Below, piece after piece: positions 34,479 through 42,561 of a stretch of DNA of 64,000 nt; the stretch's first letter is position 1; the number at the start of each line of letters is the position of its first letter. The notes under the pieces are model-generated. The model ran no database searches. It saw nothing but the letters and a program-made list of their open reading frames with translations, and had not been told where the DNA came from. This stretch comes from Aldehydirespirator sp965116665 (lineage in GTDB: Bacteria > Actinomycetota > Acidimicrobiia > Acidimicrobiales > Aldehydirespiratoraceae): the NCBI GenBank assembly GCA_965116665.1, contig OZ220709.1, positions 2,294,001-2,358,000 of the forward strand, in the 5' to 3' direction. A program made the translations under genes and the position numbers.

Positions 34479-36164
34479 ATGCAGTACTTCAGACGGACCT
34501 TCGGTCAGGCCCGCAACCCTCGCCTGCTGGCCGCGTCGGCGGCCACCGGAGTCATCGTGGCCCTGATCGTGGCCGCTTTCGAGACGCTGGCGCTGCACGT
34601 CGTGCTCGACCGGGTCCTGGAACAGCACCTCGCGGTTCTGGCGCTGGCTCCGGTGCTCGGCATCGCGGCGTCCAAGCTGGTGCTGCGAGCGGTGGGCGGC
34701 GGCACCTCCAGCTCGACCTCGGACGAGTACATCCGGGCGTTCCACGAGCGCCATCCCAGCATCCCGATCCGCTACCTGCCGGCGAAGCTGCTGGCCGGGA
34801 TCGCCACCATCGGCGGGGGCTGCGCGGTGGGTCTGGAGGGCCCCTCGCTCTACGCCGGATCCTCGACCGGGCTCTTCGTCCACGAGCGCCTGGGGCGCTT
34901 CTTCCGGCGGGACGAGGCCCGGATACTGCTCACGGCCGGGGCCGCAGCCGGGGTGGCCGCAGTGTTCAAGACGCCGGCCACCGGCGTGATCTTCGCCATC
35001 GAGGCCCCGTACCGCGACGATGTGACCCCCCAGGCGCTGCTGCCCTCGCTGATCGCCTCGGCCGCGAGCTACGTCACGTTCGTGTTCCTCGTCGGCAGCA
35101 CTCCGGTCGTCCCGATCCTGGGCGACGGCGCGGCGGGCGCGGACAGCGCCTCGGTGCTGGACGTGCAGATCGGCGATCTGCTGGGCGCGCTGATCCTGGG
35201 CGTCGCGGCCGGGCTCGGAGGCCGGGGCTTCGCATGGCTCGTGCGCCGGGCCAAGCACGCCACCCACACGATCCCCTGGCCGAGGCGGGCGCTCGCGGCC
35301 GCGGCGGTCATGGCCGGTCTGGTGCTGCTGGCCGACGCCGCCTTCGACGAGGTCCTCAGTCTCGGCCCGGGCATCAGGGCCATGGAGTGGGTCGTGCAAC
35401 AGGACGCCCTGGGGCTGATCGCGCTGCTGTTCGGGGTGAGGGTCGCGGCCACCCTGGCCACCATCCTGGGCGACGGCGTCGGCGGGCTGTTCATCCCGCT
35501 GGCAACCCTGGGCGTGATCGTCGGGCAGTTCGTCGGGGTGGCCCTCGACGCGGAGTCCACCGGCCTCTACGCCACGTTGGGCCTGGCCGCCTTCCTCGGC
35601 GCCGGCTACCGGGCCCCCATCGCGGCGGTCATGTTCGTGGCCGAGTCCACCGGCGCGGCGGCATTCGTCGTGCCCGCCCTGGTGGCCGCGGCCGTCAGCC
35701 AGGTGGTGGGGGGCCCGTCCTCGGTGGCCGACTACCAGCGGTCCAAGCGCCTAGGCCACCTCGAGCAGCGTTTCACCCTGCCTCTCAGCTCCATCCTCAC
35801 CACCGACGTGTTGACCGTCCCGCCCGATGCCACCGTGTCGGAGTTCGTGTACATGCACGTCCTCGGCCGGCGCGAGCGGGTGGTGCCGGTGGTGTCGGGC
35901 AGCCAGTACCTGGGAATGGCCCAGCTGTCCGGTCTGTCCTCGGTGAGCCGCGACGACTGGGACAGCACCTCGGTCGAGTCGGTGATGGCTACCGATCTGC
36001 CGGCAGGCTCGCCGTCGTGGACCGTGCGCGACGCGGTGGTGGCCATGGAGGCAGCCGACGTCGAGGTGCTGGCAGTGACCGACGCCGCCGGCAACTTCAT
36101 CGGCGTGGTCACCGAGGACGATGTGGTGCGGCTGGGCGAGATCCTCGAGGAGACCGAGGGGTGA
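34479..36164 (+). CDS. ClC-family chloride channel/antiporter with CBS pair
   Basis: 561 residues. The membrane part has the conserved GLEGP at 118-122 with the gating Glu120, and GVGGLFIPLATLG in the second half. A pair of CBS domains occupies about residues 430-560 (ILTTDVLTVPPDATVSEF and ESVMATDLPAGSP), a likely nucleotide-sensing site. It moves chloride across the membrane; whether it is channel or H+/Cl- exchanger cannot be decided. A hairpin overlapping the stop codon separates it from a convergent small gene. Confidence 0.92.
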   Translation: MQYFRRTFGQARNPRLLAASAATGVIVALIVAAFETLALHVVLDRVLEQHLAVLALAPVLGIAASKLVLRAVGGGTSSSTSDEYIRAFHERHPSIPIRYLPAKLLAGIATIGGGCAVGLEGPSLYAGSSTGLFVHERLGRFFRRDEARILLTAGAAAGVAAVFKTPATGVIFAIEAPYRDDVTPQALLPSLIASAASYVTFVFLVGSTPVVPILGDGAAGADSASVLDVQIGDLLGALILGVAAGLGGRGFAWLVRRAKHATHTIPWPRRALAAAAVMAGLVLLADAAFDEVLSLGPGIRAMEWVVQQDALGLIALLFGVRVAATLATILGDGVGGLFIPLATLGVIVGQFVGVALDAESTGLYATLGLAAFLGAGYRAPIAAVMFVAESTGAAAFVVPALVAAAVSQVVGGPSSVADYQRSKRLGHLEQRFTLPLSSILTTDVLTVPPDATVSEFVYMHVLGRRERVVPVVSGSQYLGMAQLSGLSSVSRDDWDSTSVESVMATDLPAGSPSWTVRDAVVAMEAADVEVLAVTDAAGNFIGVVTEDDVVRLGEILEETEG

Positions 36165-36182
36165 GCCGGTAGCAGCCGGCTC
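36163..36182. terminator. Hairpin between convergent clc and a small gene
   Basis: GAGCCGG (36163-36169) and CCGGCTC (36176-36182) pair around a six-base loop, starting inside the clc stop codon. It lies in the only gap between two convergent genes, so a bidirectional terminator is plausible; no T-run follows. Confidence 0.45.
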
Positions 36183-36187
36183 CGGCG

Positions 36188-36379
36188 TCAGTCGTCGTCG
36201 GTCGCCAACTCCGCCTCAGCAAGCTCCTCGTCCTCGAACTCCTCGGCCCAGGATGCGTGCTCGGGCTTCACGTAGTCGTCCGGTTCGTTGAACGATTCGA
36301 TCAGACCCTGGAGGTCATCCACCTGCGAGCGCTTGAACTTGCGGGCTTCCTCATACCTTCGGTGTCGACCCTTCTTCAC
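36188..36379 (-). CDS. Small acidic-tailed hypothetical protein
   Basis: 63 residues: a basic N-terminus (MKKGRHRRYEEARKFKRSQ) and a strongly acidic C-terminus (EEFEDEELAEAELATDDD). No family recognised; such charge-polarised small proteins occur next to RNA-metabolism genes in actinobacteria, but the role is unknown. The GTG at 36377-36379 has GGGAG about eight bases upstream. The 91 bp upstream of it hold nothing recognised. Confidence 0.65.
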   Translation of the reverse strand: MKKGRHRRYEEARKFKRSQVDDLQGLIESFNEPDDYVKPEHASWAEEFEDEELAEAELATDDD

Positions 36380-36470
36380 GGTCCCAACTCCCGGTTTGAC
36401 GATTTGCGCAGCGCCCGAAGTGTACCGGAGACCTGCGACAGGCCCACGCGTACCGCCCGCCCCTGCAAGC

Positions 36471-36559
36471 GGTCAGACGACCGGCCGTTCGGTCCGCACT
36501 ACCACCGATCAGACGACCGGCCGTTCGGTCCGCACTACCACCGATCAGACGACCGGCCG
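36471..36559. repeat. 36-bp tandem repeat, about 2.5 copies
   Basis: Units at 36471-36506 and 36507-36542 differ at one base; a partial third unit (36543-36559) overlaps the last codons and stop of the RNase D gene. Each unit contains AGACGACCGGCCGTTCGGTC. The array lies just past the gene's 3' end and seems to have grown from its final codons. Confidence 0.85.
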
Positions 36560-37708
36560 CCGGCTGCGCTCCTCGAGCACGAGTTGGCCGTCGTCGAAGG
36601 CCAGAGCGGCCTCGCCGTCCACCAGTCGCCGTATGGGCTCGCCAACGATGTCCGATCTCCATCCCGTCGACAGCCGGCCGTTCGCGTCACCGCGGATCAG
36701 GGCTTCGATGTCGGCCCGGGTGGCCAGCAGTGAGGGCTCGATCTTGCGCTCCCGGGCGAGCTGGCCCACCCAGGAGGTGACGAGGCCCACCGCGGGACGG
36801 AGGCGCTCCGCGTGGTCCGAACGCCTCCGGGGCGCCGGCGGCGGCCGCCAGTCCGAGGCGACGCCGTCGGCGACAGCCTTGAGGATCGCGGATCCCAACC
36901 GGCCGCGGGCCACCCCTTCCCCCACCCCCCGGACCGCGGCGAGGTCCTCGGTGGTGCGGGGGACGGACCTGGCGATCGACACAACAGCCATGTCGGGCAG
37001 GACGTGGCGGACGGGCTGGTTGACCCTGGCCGCCCTCAGCTCCCGCCACATTGCCACCGATCGAACCACCGGCAGGTCGCGGCGCCTCAGGTGCCGGACA
37101 TCCTTGAGCCTGGTCCAAGCGTCCTCAGGTCGCTGGATGCGCCGGCTCCGCTCCAGCAGCAGATCGAATTCGGCCTCGGCCCAGCCGAGCCGGCCCAGCT
37201 CTCGGAGCCGTGACGCCAGCCGATCATGGATCTCCAGCAGGTGCAGAACGTCGCTGGCCGCGTACTCGAGCTGCGAGGACTTGAGCGGTCGCACCAGCCA
37301 ATCGGTGAGCCGGTCCGCCTTGGGGGGCCTCCAGCCGATCTCGCTCTCGTAGAGCGACGACAGCGCAGGCGTGCCGTGGCCGAGGAAGCCGGCCGCGATC
37401 TGGGTGTCGAAGATCCGCTCGGGGACTGCCCCGCAGCAATGCTCGAGGACTTCGAGGTCCTGGCCGGCGGCGTGGGCCACCATCAGCCCGCTCCCGGTGA
37501 GCACCTCCGCCAGCGGCCCGACATCGACGGCCAGCGGATCGATCAGCACCAGGTCGCCCGGCCAGGCGACCTGGATCAGGGCGGCCTCGGGCCGGTAGGT
37601 GCGCTCGCGGTGGAACTCGGTGTCGAGGGCGTACCGGGGCTCGCCGGACAGCGCGGCCGCCGCGGCCCGCAGCCCGGCGTCAGAGTCGACGTAGCGGTAG
37701 TTCCCCAC
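36545..37708 (-). CDS. rnd: Ribonuclease D-like 3'-5' exonuclease with HRDC domain
   Basis: 387 residues. The DEDDy exonuclease motifs are visible: ALDTEFHRERTYRP (Exo I), VAHAAGQDLEVL (Exo II) and QLEYAASDVLHLL (Exo III), followed by HRDC-type helices including LAAVRGVGEGVARGRLG. It likely trims tRNA or other RNA 3' ends. The GTG at 37706-37708 is preferred because upstream codons lie inside the rhodanese gene; a GGAGG is only two bases away, so the start is not certain. The gene's end is duplicated in the 36-bp tandem repeat. Confidence 0.9.
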   Translation of the reverse strand: MGNYRYVDSDAGLRAAAAALSGEPRYALDTEFHRERTYRPEAALIQVAWPGDLVLIDPLAVDVGPLAEVLTGSGLMVAHAAGQDLEVLEHCCGAVPERIFDTQIAAGFLGHGTPALSSLYESEIGWRPPKADRLTDWLVRPLKSSQLEYAASDVLHLLEIHDRLASRLRELGRLGWAEAEFDLLLERSRRIQRPEDAWTRLKDVRHLRRRDLPVVRSVAMWRELRAARVNQPVRHVLPDMAVVSIARSVPRTTEDLAAVRGVGEGVARGRLGSAILKAVADGVASDWRPPPAPRRRSDHAERLRPAVGLVTSWVGQLARERKIEPSLLATRADIEALIRGDANGRLSTGWRSDIVGEPIRRLVDGEAALAFDDGQLVLEERSRRPVV

Positions 37709-37716
37709 GGCCTCCG

Positions 37717-38058
37717 TCAGGCTGGCACGGGGCCCGTCTCGACCGGCCTGCCCGACTCGTGCCAGGCCTTGGTGCCGCCGGCGACATTCACCGCGTCGAC
37801 GCCGCAGGCTCGCAGGAACCCGACGGCTTGACCGCTTCGCCCTCCCACGGCGCACACCACGCAGACCGCCGAGCCGGTTGCGGCGGCCCGGAACCGCTCC
37901 ACCGCATCGGGGACCGTCGCCAGAGGCACCAGCACCGCGCCGGGAATGCGGACCTCCTCATACTCGTCCGGCTCGCGCACATCGAAGATCGCAGCACCCG
38001 AGGCTCGACGACGGTCGAGTTCGTCGATATCGATCTCGGGAATGTCGGCGTCTTGCAT
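37717..38058 (-). CDS. Single-domain rhodanese-like sulfurtransferase
   Basis: 113 residues. The rhodanese fold starts IDIDELDRRRASGAAIFDVREPDEY, and the active-site loop CAVGGRSG provides the catalytic Cys with the usual Gly and Arg. It could carry persulfide sulfur; the nearby TtuA/TtuB system needs a sulfur donor but lies some 16 kb away, so any link is speculative. The ATG at 38056-38058 follows GGAGAGG. It overlaps nothing and precedes rnd by eight bases. Confidence 0.9.
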   Translation of the reverse strand: MQDADIPEIDIDELDRRRASGAAIFDVREPDEYEEVRIPGAVLVPLATVPDAVERFRAAATGSAVCVVCAVGGRSGQAVGFLRACGVDAVNVAGGTKAWHESGRPVETGPVPA

Positions 38059-38121
38059 GCCTGCCTCTCCGGTGGTTGACCGGCAATCGTAGTGCGACGC
38101 CGCTACCGGGCCGTGTCGCGG

Positions 38122-38736
38122 TCAGGTCCGGCCTCCTGCGGGAAGGTCCTCGGGCCGGTCGGCGTCGCGGAACCAGCCCTCGCCCGGCACCTCCACCTCC
38201 ACCGCGTGCAACTGCCGGGCGACTGCGTGGAGCGCCCTCACTCCCCTCTCGAACGCTTCGGTCAGCGGTCCCAGGCAGCGGCGCCGCCAGGCGGCATGGG
38301 CCCACTGGGGAACCCCGGCGCCAATCGGGACGATGAGGTCGGCGGCGGCCGAGCCGTCAGCGGAGGGGGCGGCCGCCAGTCCAGCCAGAACGCGGCGCAC
38401 TGCGGCCGCGTCGGGCGAGATCACGTCGCACGGCAGGGTCACCACCGCGTCGAGAGCGTCGCTGTGCGAGTCGAGGGCCCTGAGGGCGGTGATCACTCCT
38501 CCCAGCGGGCCCTCACCCGGAAACAGGTCGCCCAAGGCGTCGAGACCCAGGCCGTTCAGGCGGACGGCGTCGCCGCCCACCACCAGCACGGGTGCGGCTC
38601 CCGCGGCCCGCAGTGCCCCCACGGCCCGCACCACCATCGGCACACCGCCGATCTCGACGAACGCCTTGTCGGTGCCCATCCTCGAACTGGTGCCACCCGC
38701 CAGCACCGCACCCAGACAGCGCACGGCCTCGGCCAC
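38122..38736 (-). CDS. mobA: Molybdenum cofactor guanylyltransferase (MobA type)
   Basis: 204 residues. The nucleotidyltransferase signature LAGGTSSRMGTDKAF (about 13-27), FPGEGPLGGVITAL and the metal-binding TLPCDVISP are present. MobA attaches GMP (or relatives attach CMP) to molybdopterin. No other molybdenum-cofactor gene lies near, so use of a different sugar or cofactor substrate within the same fold is possible. The start is GTG at 38734-38736 with a GGGGGAG upstream. Confidence 0.85.
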   Translation of the reverse strand: MAEAVRCLGAVLAGGTSSRMGTDKAFVEIGGVPMVVRAVGALRAAGAAPVLVVGGDAVRLNGLGLDALGDLFPGEGPLGGVITALRALDSHSDALDAVVTLPCDVISPDAAAVRRVLAGLAAAPSADGSAAADLIVPIGAGVPQWAHAAWRRRCLGPLTEAFERGVRALHAVARQLHAVEVEVPGEGWFRDADRPEDLPAGGRT

Positions 38737-38759
38737 GGACTCCCCCGCTCCTACCCCGC

Positions 38760-39230
38760 TCAGACCTCAGCGTCCGGGCGTGCCACTGCGTCCGGCGGCG
38801 GCCAGCCAGGGTCGAGCTGCATCAGGAACACCGCGCAGCGCTCGGCCTCGCCGATCTCACCGATTCCGGCGGCGACGCGCTGCAGCCCGCTCAGGGCCCG
38901 CAGGAAGCCGCGGTTGGACTCGTGGACCCAGCGGACGTAGCCCGAGCCCCGCCAGCCGCTGGCCCGAAGGCGGTCCAGGCCCCGGTGGTAGCCGGTTCGG
39001 AAGGCCGCGTAGGCCAGCGCCGGGACGGCACCGCTCGCTTCCAGGGCCTCGCCCAGCGCGGCCCAGGCCTCCAGGCTGAGCGGCCAGCGGGCGCAGGCCG
39101 CGCCCACGGCGCCGACCGGGTCGTCGCTGTTGGCCGCGGCGGCCAGCGCCGCCCGCACTTCGGAGGGCTCGGGCTCCAGGACCGTCTCGGGCGGGCCGTG
39201 AGAAAGCAGGGGAATGGGAGCGTCACTCAT
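38760..39230 (-). CDS. DUF3151 family protein
   Basis: 156 residues. The pattern ARWPLSLEAWAALGE, AYAAFRTGYHRGLD and GSGYVRWVHESNRGFLRAL is characteristic of DUF3151, an actinobacterial family of unknown function with helical, TPR-like character. The ATG at 39228-39230 has TAGCCT eight bases upstream and no Shine-Dalgarno. It is divergent from the small membrane protein at 39263 with a 32-bp shared promoter region. Confidence 0.9.
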   Translation of the reverse strand: MSDAPIPLLSHGPPETVLEPEPSEVRAALAAAANSDDPVGAVGAACARWPLSLEAWAALGEALEASGAVPALAYAAFRTGYHRGLDRLRASGWRGSGYVRWVHESNRGFLRALSGLQRVAAGIGEIGEAERCAVFLMQLDPGWPPPDAVARPDAEV

Positions 39231-39238
39231 CGCCGCTG

Positions 39239-39254
39239 AGGCTACCGGTACCCT
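39239..39254. promoter_or_regulatory. Back-to-back leaderless promoters
   Basis: TAGCCT on the minus strand (39239-39244, eight bases before the DUF3151 ATG) and TACCCT on the plus strand (39249-39254, eight bases before the GTG at 39263) are four bases apart. The two -10 boxes should compete for polymerase. Confidence 0.45.
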
Positions 39255-39262
39255 GCGCGCCG

Positions 39263-39526
39263 GTGATAGGAGACTGGGTCGACGCCGAGTCGTTGCAGCA
39301 GATCATCGTCGTCGCGATGATCGTTCTGGCCGTCGGCGCGGCCCTGGTGTGGCGCGTAGTGCGCAGGCTCCTGCTGCGCTTGGTGCTGGTCGCGCTCATC
39401 GGGGCGCTGGCCGCGAGCCTGTGGCTCCAGCGGGCCGACCTTCAGGACTGTGTGGACACCTGCTCGTGCCGGCTGTTCGGCCAGGAGGTCGACGTCCCCG
39501 CCGGCGCCAACCCCAACTGCCCGTAG
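39263..39526 (+). CDS. Small membrane protein with Cys-rich tail
   Basis: 87 residues. Two close hydrophobic segments (LQQIIVVAMIVLAVGAALVW and LLLRLVLVALIGALAASLWL) are followed by a tail with DCVDTCSCRLFG and a terminal PNCP. The four cysteines could form disulfides or bind metal. No family recognised. The GTG at 39263-39265 has TACCCT eight bases upstream, so it is probably leaderless. Confidence 0.68.
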   Translation: MIGDWVDAESLQQIIVVAMIVLAVGAALVWRVVRRLLLRLVLVALIGALAASLWLQRADLQDCVDTCSCRLFGQEVDVPAGANPNCP

Positions 39527-39553
39527 GCACGAGGAGGCAGGCGCTCGCCGGCC

Positions 39554-39910
39554 TCAGTACATGATGTTCTCGTCGGGAACCAGGCGCTTCTTGACGGGGT
39601 CCACCGCCAGGCCGAGACCCTCCAGGGCGTGAGCGCCGAGGAGGAGCGGAGCATCGTCATCGGCGAATACCACTACCGTCGGCGCGCTCTCTCCATCGAT
39701 GGTCACCCGCATCCAGCCGATGCGGCTGTCGACGACGCGACCGTCGGCCAGTCGCATCCAGCGGCTCCGGGCCGGTTCGACCCCCAACTCGCGCAGCAGG
39801 CCGCCGGGCAGCGCGCTGTAGGCGGCGCCCGTGTCGACCGTCGCCTCGACGTCTGCCGACCGCTCGCCGTCTAGGGCAGAAACCCGCACCGGCCACTTGA
39901 ACATGCCCAT
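39554..39910 (-). CDS. Retropepsin-like clan AA aspartic protease
   Basis: 118 residues, the size of one retropepsin monomer. The active-site motif ATVDTGAAYSALPGGLL is clear, with the second flap-like half VVVFADDDAPLLLGAHALEGLG. Activity would need a homodimer. The ATG at 39908-39910 has GGAGGAGG upstream. The upstream DNA (about 39950-40010) is AT-rich compared with its surroundings, hinting at recent acquisition. Function unknown. Confidence 0.87.
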   Translation of the reverse strand: MGMFKWPVRVSALDGERSADVEATVDTGAAYSALPGGLLRELGVEPARSRWMRLADGRVVDSRIGWMRVTIDGESAPTVVVFADDDAPLLLGAHALEGLGLAVDPVKKRLVPDENIMY

Positions 39911-39949
39911 GAAGGCCTCCTCCCTCGTCGTGCCGCCACAATAGCACGG

Positions 39950-40010
39950 CCGGAACTAAACAACATCAAGTTTACTAGAATATCAGATGTTCTCAGTTCG
40001 AGCCACCGGA
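39950..40010. promoter_or_regulatory. AT-rich upstream region of the aspartic protease gene
   Basis: A clearly AT-richer patch in a GC-rich window, with a weak 6-bp inverted repeat AACATC/GATGTT (39962-39967 and 39986-39991). It probably carries the promoter of the protease gene; no confident -10/-35 pair is assigned. Confidence 0.3.
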
Positions 40011-40022
40011 GCACCCTGAGCC

Positions 40023-40799
40023 TCATGCCTGGCCGTGGGAACCGATCCAGTGGCCGCGGTCGATCATTACCTGGCGCAGCACTGCGGGCCGGTCGGTCAT
40101 GATGCCGTCGACGCCCATGTCCAGCAGGCGGTGCATCTCCGCGGGCTCGTCGATGGTCCAGACGTGGACGGCGATGCCGTGGCGGTGGGCCGCAGCCACG
40201 ACCTGAGGCCTCACGATCGTCAGGCCCTTGGAGCGCACCGGGACCTGGGCGGCGTGGTAGTCGAGGGAACCGGGGGCGGGTAGACGGGCCGACTCGGCCA
40301 GCAGCCGGGCGATGCCCCGCGGGCCGGCGCCGACGCACAGTCCCTCGCCGATCCGGTCGCGCACCCGCTGCGTGCGGCGGTCCGAGAACGAGCAGACGCA
40401 CACCCGCTCGACCGCGCCGAGGCGCTGGAGGACCTCGACGAGGGGCTCGACCGCGGCGTCGCTCTTGGGGTCGATGTTGATCCTGGTGCCGGGCAGTTCC
40501 TCGAGGAGCTCGTCGAGGCGCAGGATCGGGTCGGTGCCGGCCACCCGGGCCTGCTGGAGATCGCTCCAGGTCAGTTCCTCGACGACGCCCCGGCTGTCGG
40601 TGACCCGGTCGAGGGCGTCGTCGTGGAACGCCACCGCCACCCCGTCGGAGGTGGCGTGGACATCGGTCTCCACGTGGGTGTAGCCCAGCTCGACGGCGTG
40701 GCGGAATGCCCGCAGCGTGTTCTCGGGGAACTCCTCGGCCCCGCCCCGGTGGGCGAAGGCGATGGGGCCTTCCACGTCAAGGTAGGGATGCCGCGCCAC
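40023..40799 (-). CDS. Glycerophosphodiester phosphodiesterase
   Basis: 258 residues. FAHRGGAEEFPENTLRAF holds the catalytic His and the Glu-Asn pair; HVETDVHATSDGVAVAFHDD supplies the metal ligands and second His. It hydrolyses glycerophosphodiesters to glycerol-3-phosphate and alcohol in a TIM barrel; no signal peptide, so cytoplasmic. The GTG at 40797-40799 has TACGGT six bases upstream; the longer frame to 41126 crosses the pyk start on the other strand and is rejected. Confidence 0.92.
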   Translation of the reverse strand: MARHPYLDVEGPIAFAHRGGAEEFPENTLRAFRHAVELGYTHVETDVHATSDGVAVAFHDDALDRVTDSRGVVEELTWSDLQQARVAGTDPILRLDELLEELPGTRINIDPKSDAAVEPLVEVLQRLGAVERVCVCSFSDRRTQRVRDRIGEGLCVGAGPRGIARLLAESARLPAPGSLDYHAAQVPVRSKGLTIVRPQVVAAAHRHGIAVHVWTIDEPAEMHRLLDMGVDGIMTDRPAVLRQVMIDRGHWIGSHGQA

Positions 40800-40805
40800 A
40801 CCGGA

Positions 40806-40811
40806 ACCGTA
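40806..40811 (-). promoter_or_regulatory. -10 box of a probable leaderless promoter for the phosphodiesterase
   Basis: TACGGT on the minus strand, six bases before the GTG at 40799, in the divergent gap with pyk. Confidence 0.45.
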
Positions 40812-40839
40812 CCGGCCAGAAGCAAGCGGGGTCGGACAG

Positions 40840-40848
40840 TTATCCACA
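40840..40848 (+). other. Isolated perfect DnaA box
   Basis: TTATCCACA, the consensus DnaA 9-mer, in the gap between the phosphodiesterase and pyk, about 20 bp before the pyk -10. It is alone, so not an origin; it could let DnaA touch the pyk promoter, or be chance. Confidence 0.3.
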
Positions 40849-40867
40849 GGAAGTCCCCACGGCCCGG

Positions 40868-40873
40868 TAGCGT
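40868..40873 (+). promoter_or_regulatory. -10 box of a probable leaderless pyk promoter
   Basis: TAGCGT seven bases before the pyk ATG at 40881, with no room for a Shine-Dalgarno between a predicted start site and the ATG. Confidence 0.5.
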
Positions 40874-40880
40874 TACACCC

Positions 40881-42314
40881 ATGACACGCCGCACCAAGAT
40901 CGTGGCCACCATCGGCCCGGCCAGCGAGGACGAGTCCACGCTGGCCCACATGATGGCCGCGGGCATGGACGTAGCCCGTATCGGGCTGGCTCATGGAACC
41001 GTCGACGAGGCCATAGAGCGCTACCGCAGAATCCGGAAGGTCTCCGAGCAGGAGGGCCGCCCGGTGGGGATCCTGGCCGACCTTCCCGGCCCGAAGGTGC
41101 GGGCCGCGACGTTCGGCGAGGATCACGTGCGATTCCGCTCCGAGAGTCTCGTCGAGCTGGTGGTCGGCAATGAGCGCTCGACCAGTGACGTTGTGGAGGT
41201 GGACTACGAGGGCCTGCTAGACGACGTGCTGGTGGGCGACACCCTCGACGTCGGGGACGGCCGGGTGGTGCTAAACGTCGTCGACAAGGGCGGCGACCGG
41301 CTCAAGGTCCAGGTGGTCCACGGCGGGCTGCTGTCGGGCTGTCCCGGCATCCACATACCTGCGGACCGGCTGCGGATGGCCACCCCGACCCCCGCCGACT
41401 TCCTCGCGCTCGACGCCTTCGTCGAACTCGGGGTGGACATGGTGGCCATCTCCTTCGTGCGCTCGGCCCACGACATCCGCCGGGTCGGCACCGAGCCCCA
41501 TCCCCGAGGCCCCATGCTGGTGGCCAAGATCGAGACCCGGGCGGCCGTACAGAACCTGGCCGGCATCATCGAGACGGCCGGGGCGATCATGGTGGCCCGC
41601 GGCGACCTCGGGAGCGAGTGCAGCATCGAGGAGCTGCCCCACCTTCAGAAGCAGATCATCCAGCAGTGCATCGCCGGCGGCCGGCCGGTCATCACGGCCA
41701 CGCAGATGCTCGACTCGATGGTGTCGCGCCCGTCGCCGACCCGGGCCGAGGCCAGCGACGTCGCCAACGCAGTGTTCGACGGATCCTCGGCTCTGATGCT
41801 GTCGGGCGAGACCGCCATCGGCATCGACCCCCCCAACGTGGTGCGCACCATGGACCGGATCGCGCAGCGGGCCGACGAGGAGTTCAACTACGAGCTGTGG
41901 GCCGAGCGCCTGGCCGAGCTCCGCATGACCGACAACACCACCCACGATGCGGCCTCCATCACCGACGCCATGACCATGGCGGCGTGGCGGGCCGCCGACA
42001 GTCTGGGCATCTCGACCATCCTGGCCATCTCCGGCACCGGCTTCACAGTCAGGTCCATGGCCCGGTTCCGGCCCCAGGCTCGCATCATCGGGATGTCGCA
42101 CAACGAGCGCACCGTGCAGCAGCTCACGATGAGCTGGGGCACCACCCCGGTGCTGGTCAAGGACCGGGGCTCCAATGACGACATGGTGCGCCAGGCGGTG
42201 GAGGTGGCCCGCGACCGGGACTTCGTGCGCTCCGGCGAGATCGTCGCAGTGCTGGCCGGATCCGACAACCGGTCCCGCAGCGCCAACGTGCTGCGCCTAG
42301 AGCGCGTCCCCTAG
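40881..42314 (+). CDS. pyk: Pyruvate kinase
   Basis: 477 residues, normal length. It converts phosphoenolpyruvate and ADP to pyruvate and ATP. MTRRTKIVATIGPAS at the start, the active-site lysine in LVAKIETRAAVQN, the metal/PEP block IMVARGDLG and the TQMLDSMV segment are canonical; a C-terminal allosteric domain is present. The ATG at 40881 is seven bases after TAGCGT, so a leaderless transcript is likely; the longer frame crosses the divergent phosphodiesterase gene. After its stop comes an 859-bp stretch with no protein gene. Confidence 0.96.
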   Translation: MTRRTKIVATIGPASEDESTLAHMMAAGMDVARIGLAHGTVDEAIERYRRIRKVSEQEGRPVGILADLPGPKVRAATFGEDHVRFRSESLVELVVGNERSTSDVVEVDYEGLLDDVLVGDTLDVGDGRVVLNVVDKGGDRLKVQVVHGGLLSGCPGIHIPADRLRMATPTPADFLALDAFVELGVDMVAISFVRSAHDIRRVGTEPHPRGPMLVAKIETRAAVQNLAGIIETAGAIMVARGDLGSECSIEELPHLQKQIIQQCIAGGRPVITATQMLDSMVSRPSPTRAEASDVANAVFDGSSALMLSGETAIGIDPPNVVRTMDRIAQRADEEFNYELWAERLAELRMTDNTTHDAASITDAMTMAAWRAADSLGISTILAISGTGFTVRSMARFRPQARIIGMSHNERTVQQLTMSWGTTPVLVKDRGSNDDMVRQAVEVARDRDFVRSGEIVAVLAGSDNRSRSANVLRLERVP

Positions 42315-42474
42315 GCCGCAACCGAACTTGAACACGCCGGCGCTGTCCACCGCCGACAGGTCCGCCTACAGCGTCCACCCGACCACAGCGACCGCGCGGG
42401 TCCTAGCACAGCCGTGACGGGCGTCCGGAGCGCCCCGAATTGTGGCCGAGCTGTGCATAACCCTGTACTGCTTG

Positions 42475-42555
42475 GGGATTTCTCGCCAATGCTCGGGATT
42501 TCGGTGGGGATTTCGCGAATTCGGGTTGACAACCCCTTCAAGACCCCCCCATGAT
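42475..42555 (+). promoter_or_regulatory. Consensus-like promoter with three upstream direct repeats
   Basis: TTGACA (42526-42531), 18-bp spacer, CATGAT (42550-42555) is the best -35/-10 pair noticed in the window. Three copies of GGGATTTC (42475-42482, 42495-42502, 42507-42514) lie directly upstream and may be regulator sites. It points at the protein-free region. The 160 bp between the pyk stop and these repeats hold nothing recognised. Confidence 0.6.
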
Positions 42556-42561
42556 GCCCAG

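Noticed and set aside
36471..36559. CRISPR array
   Set aside because: The 36-bp units are directly adjacent with no unique spacers, and no cas genes are near.
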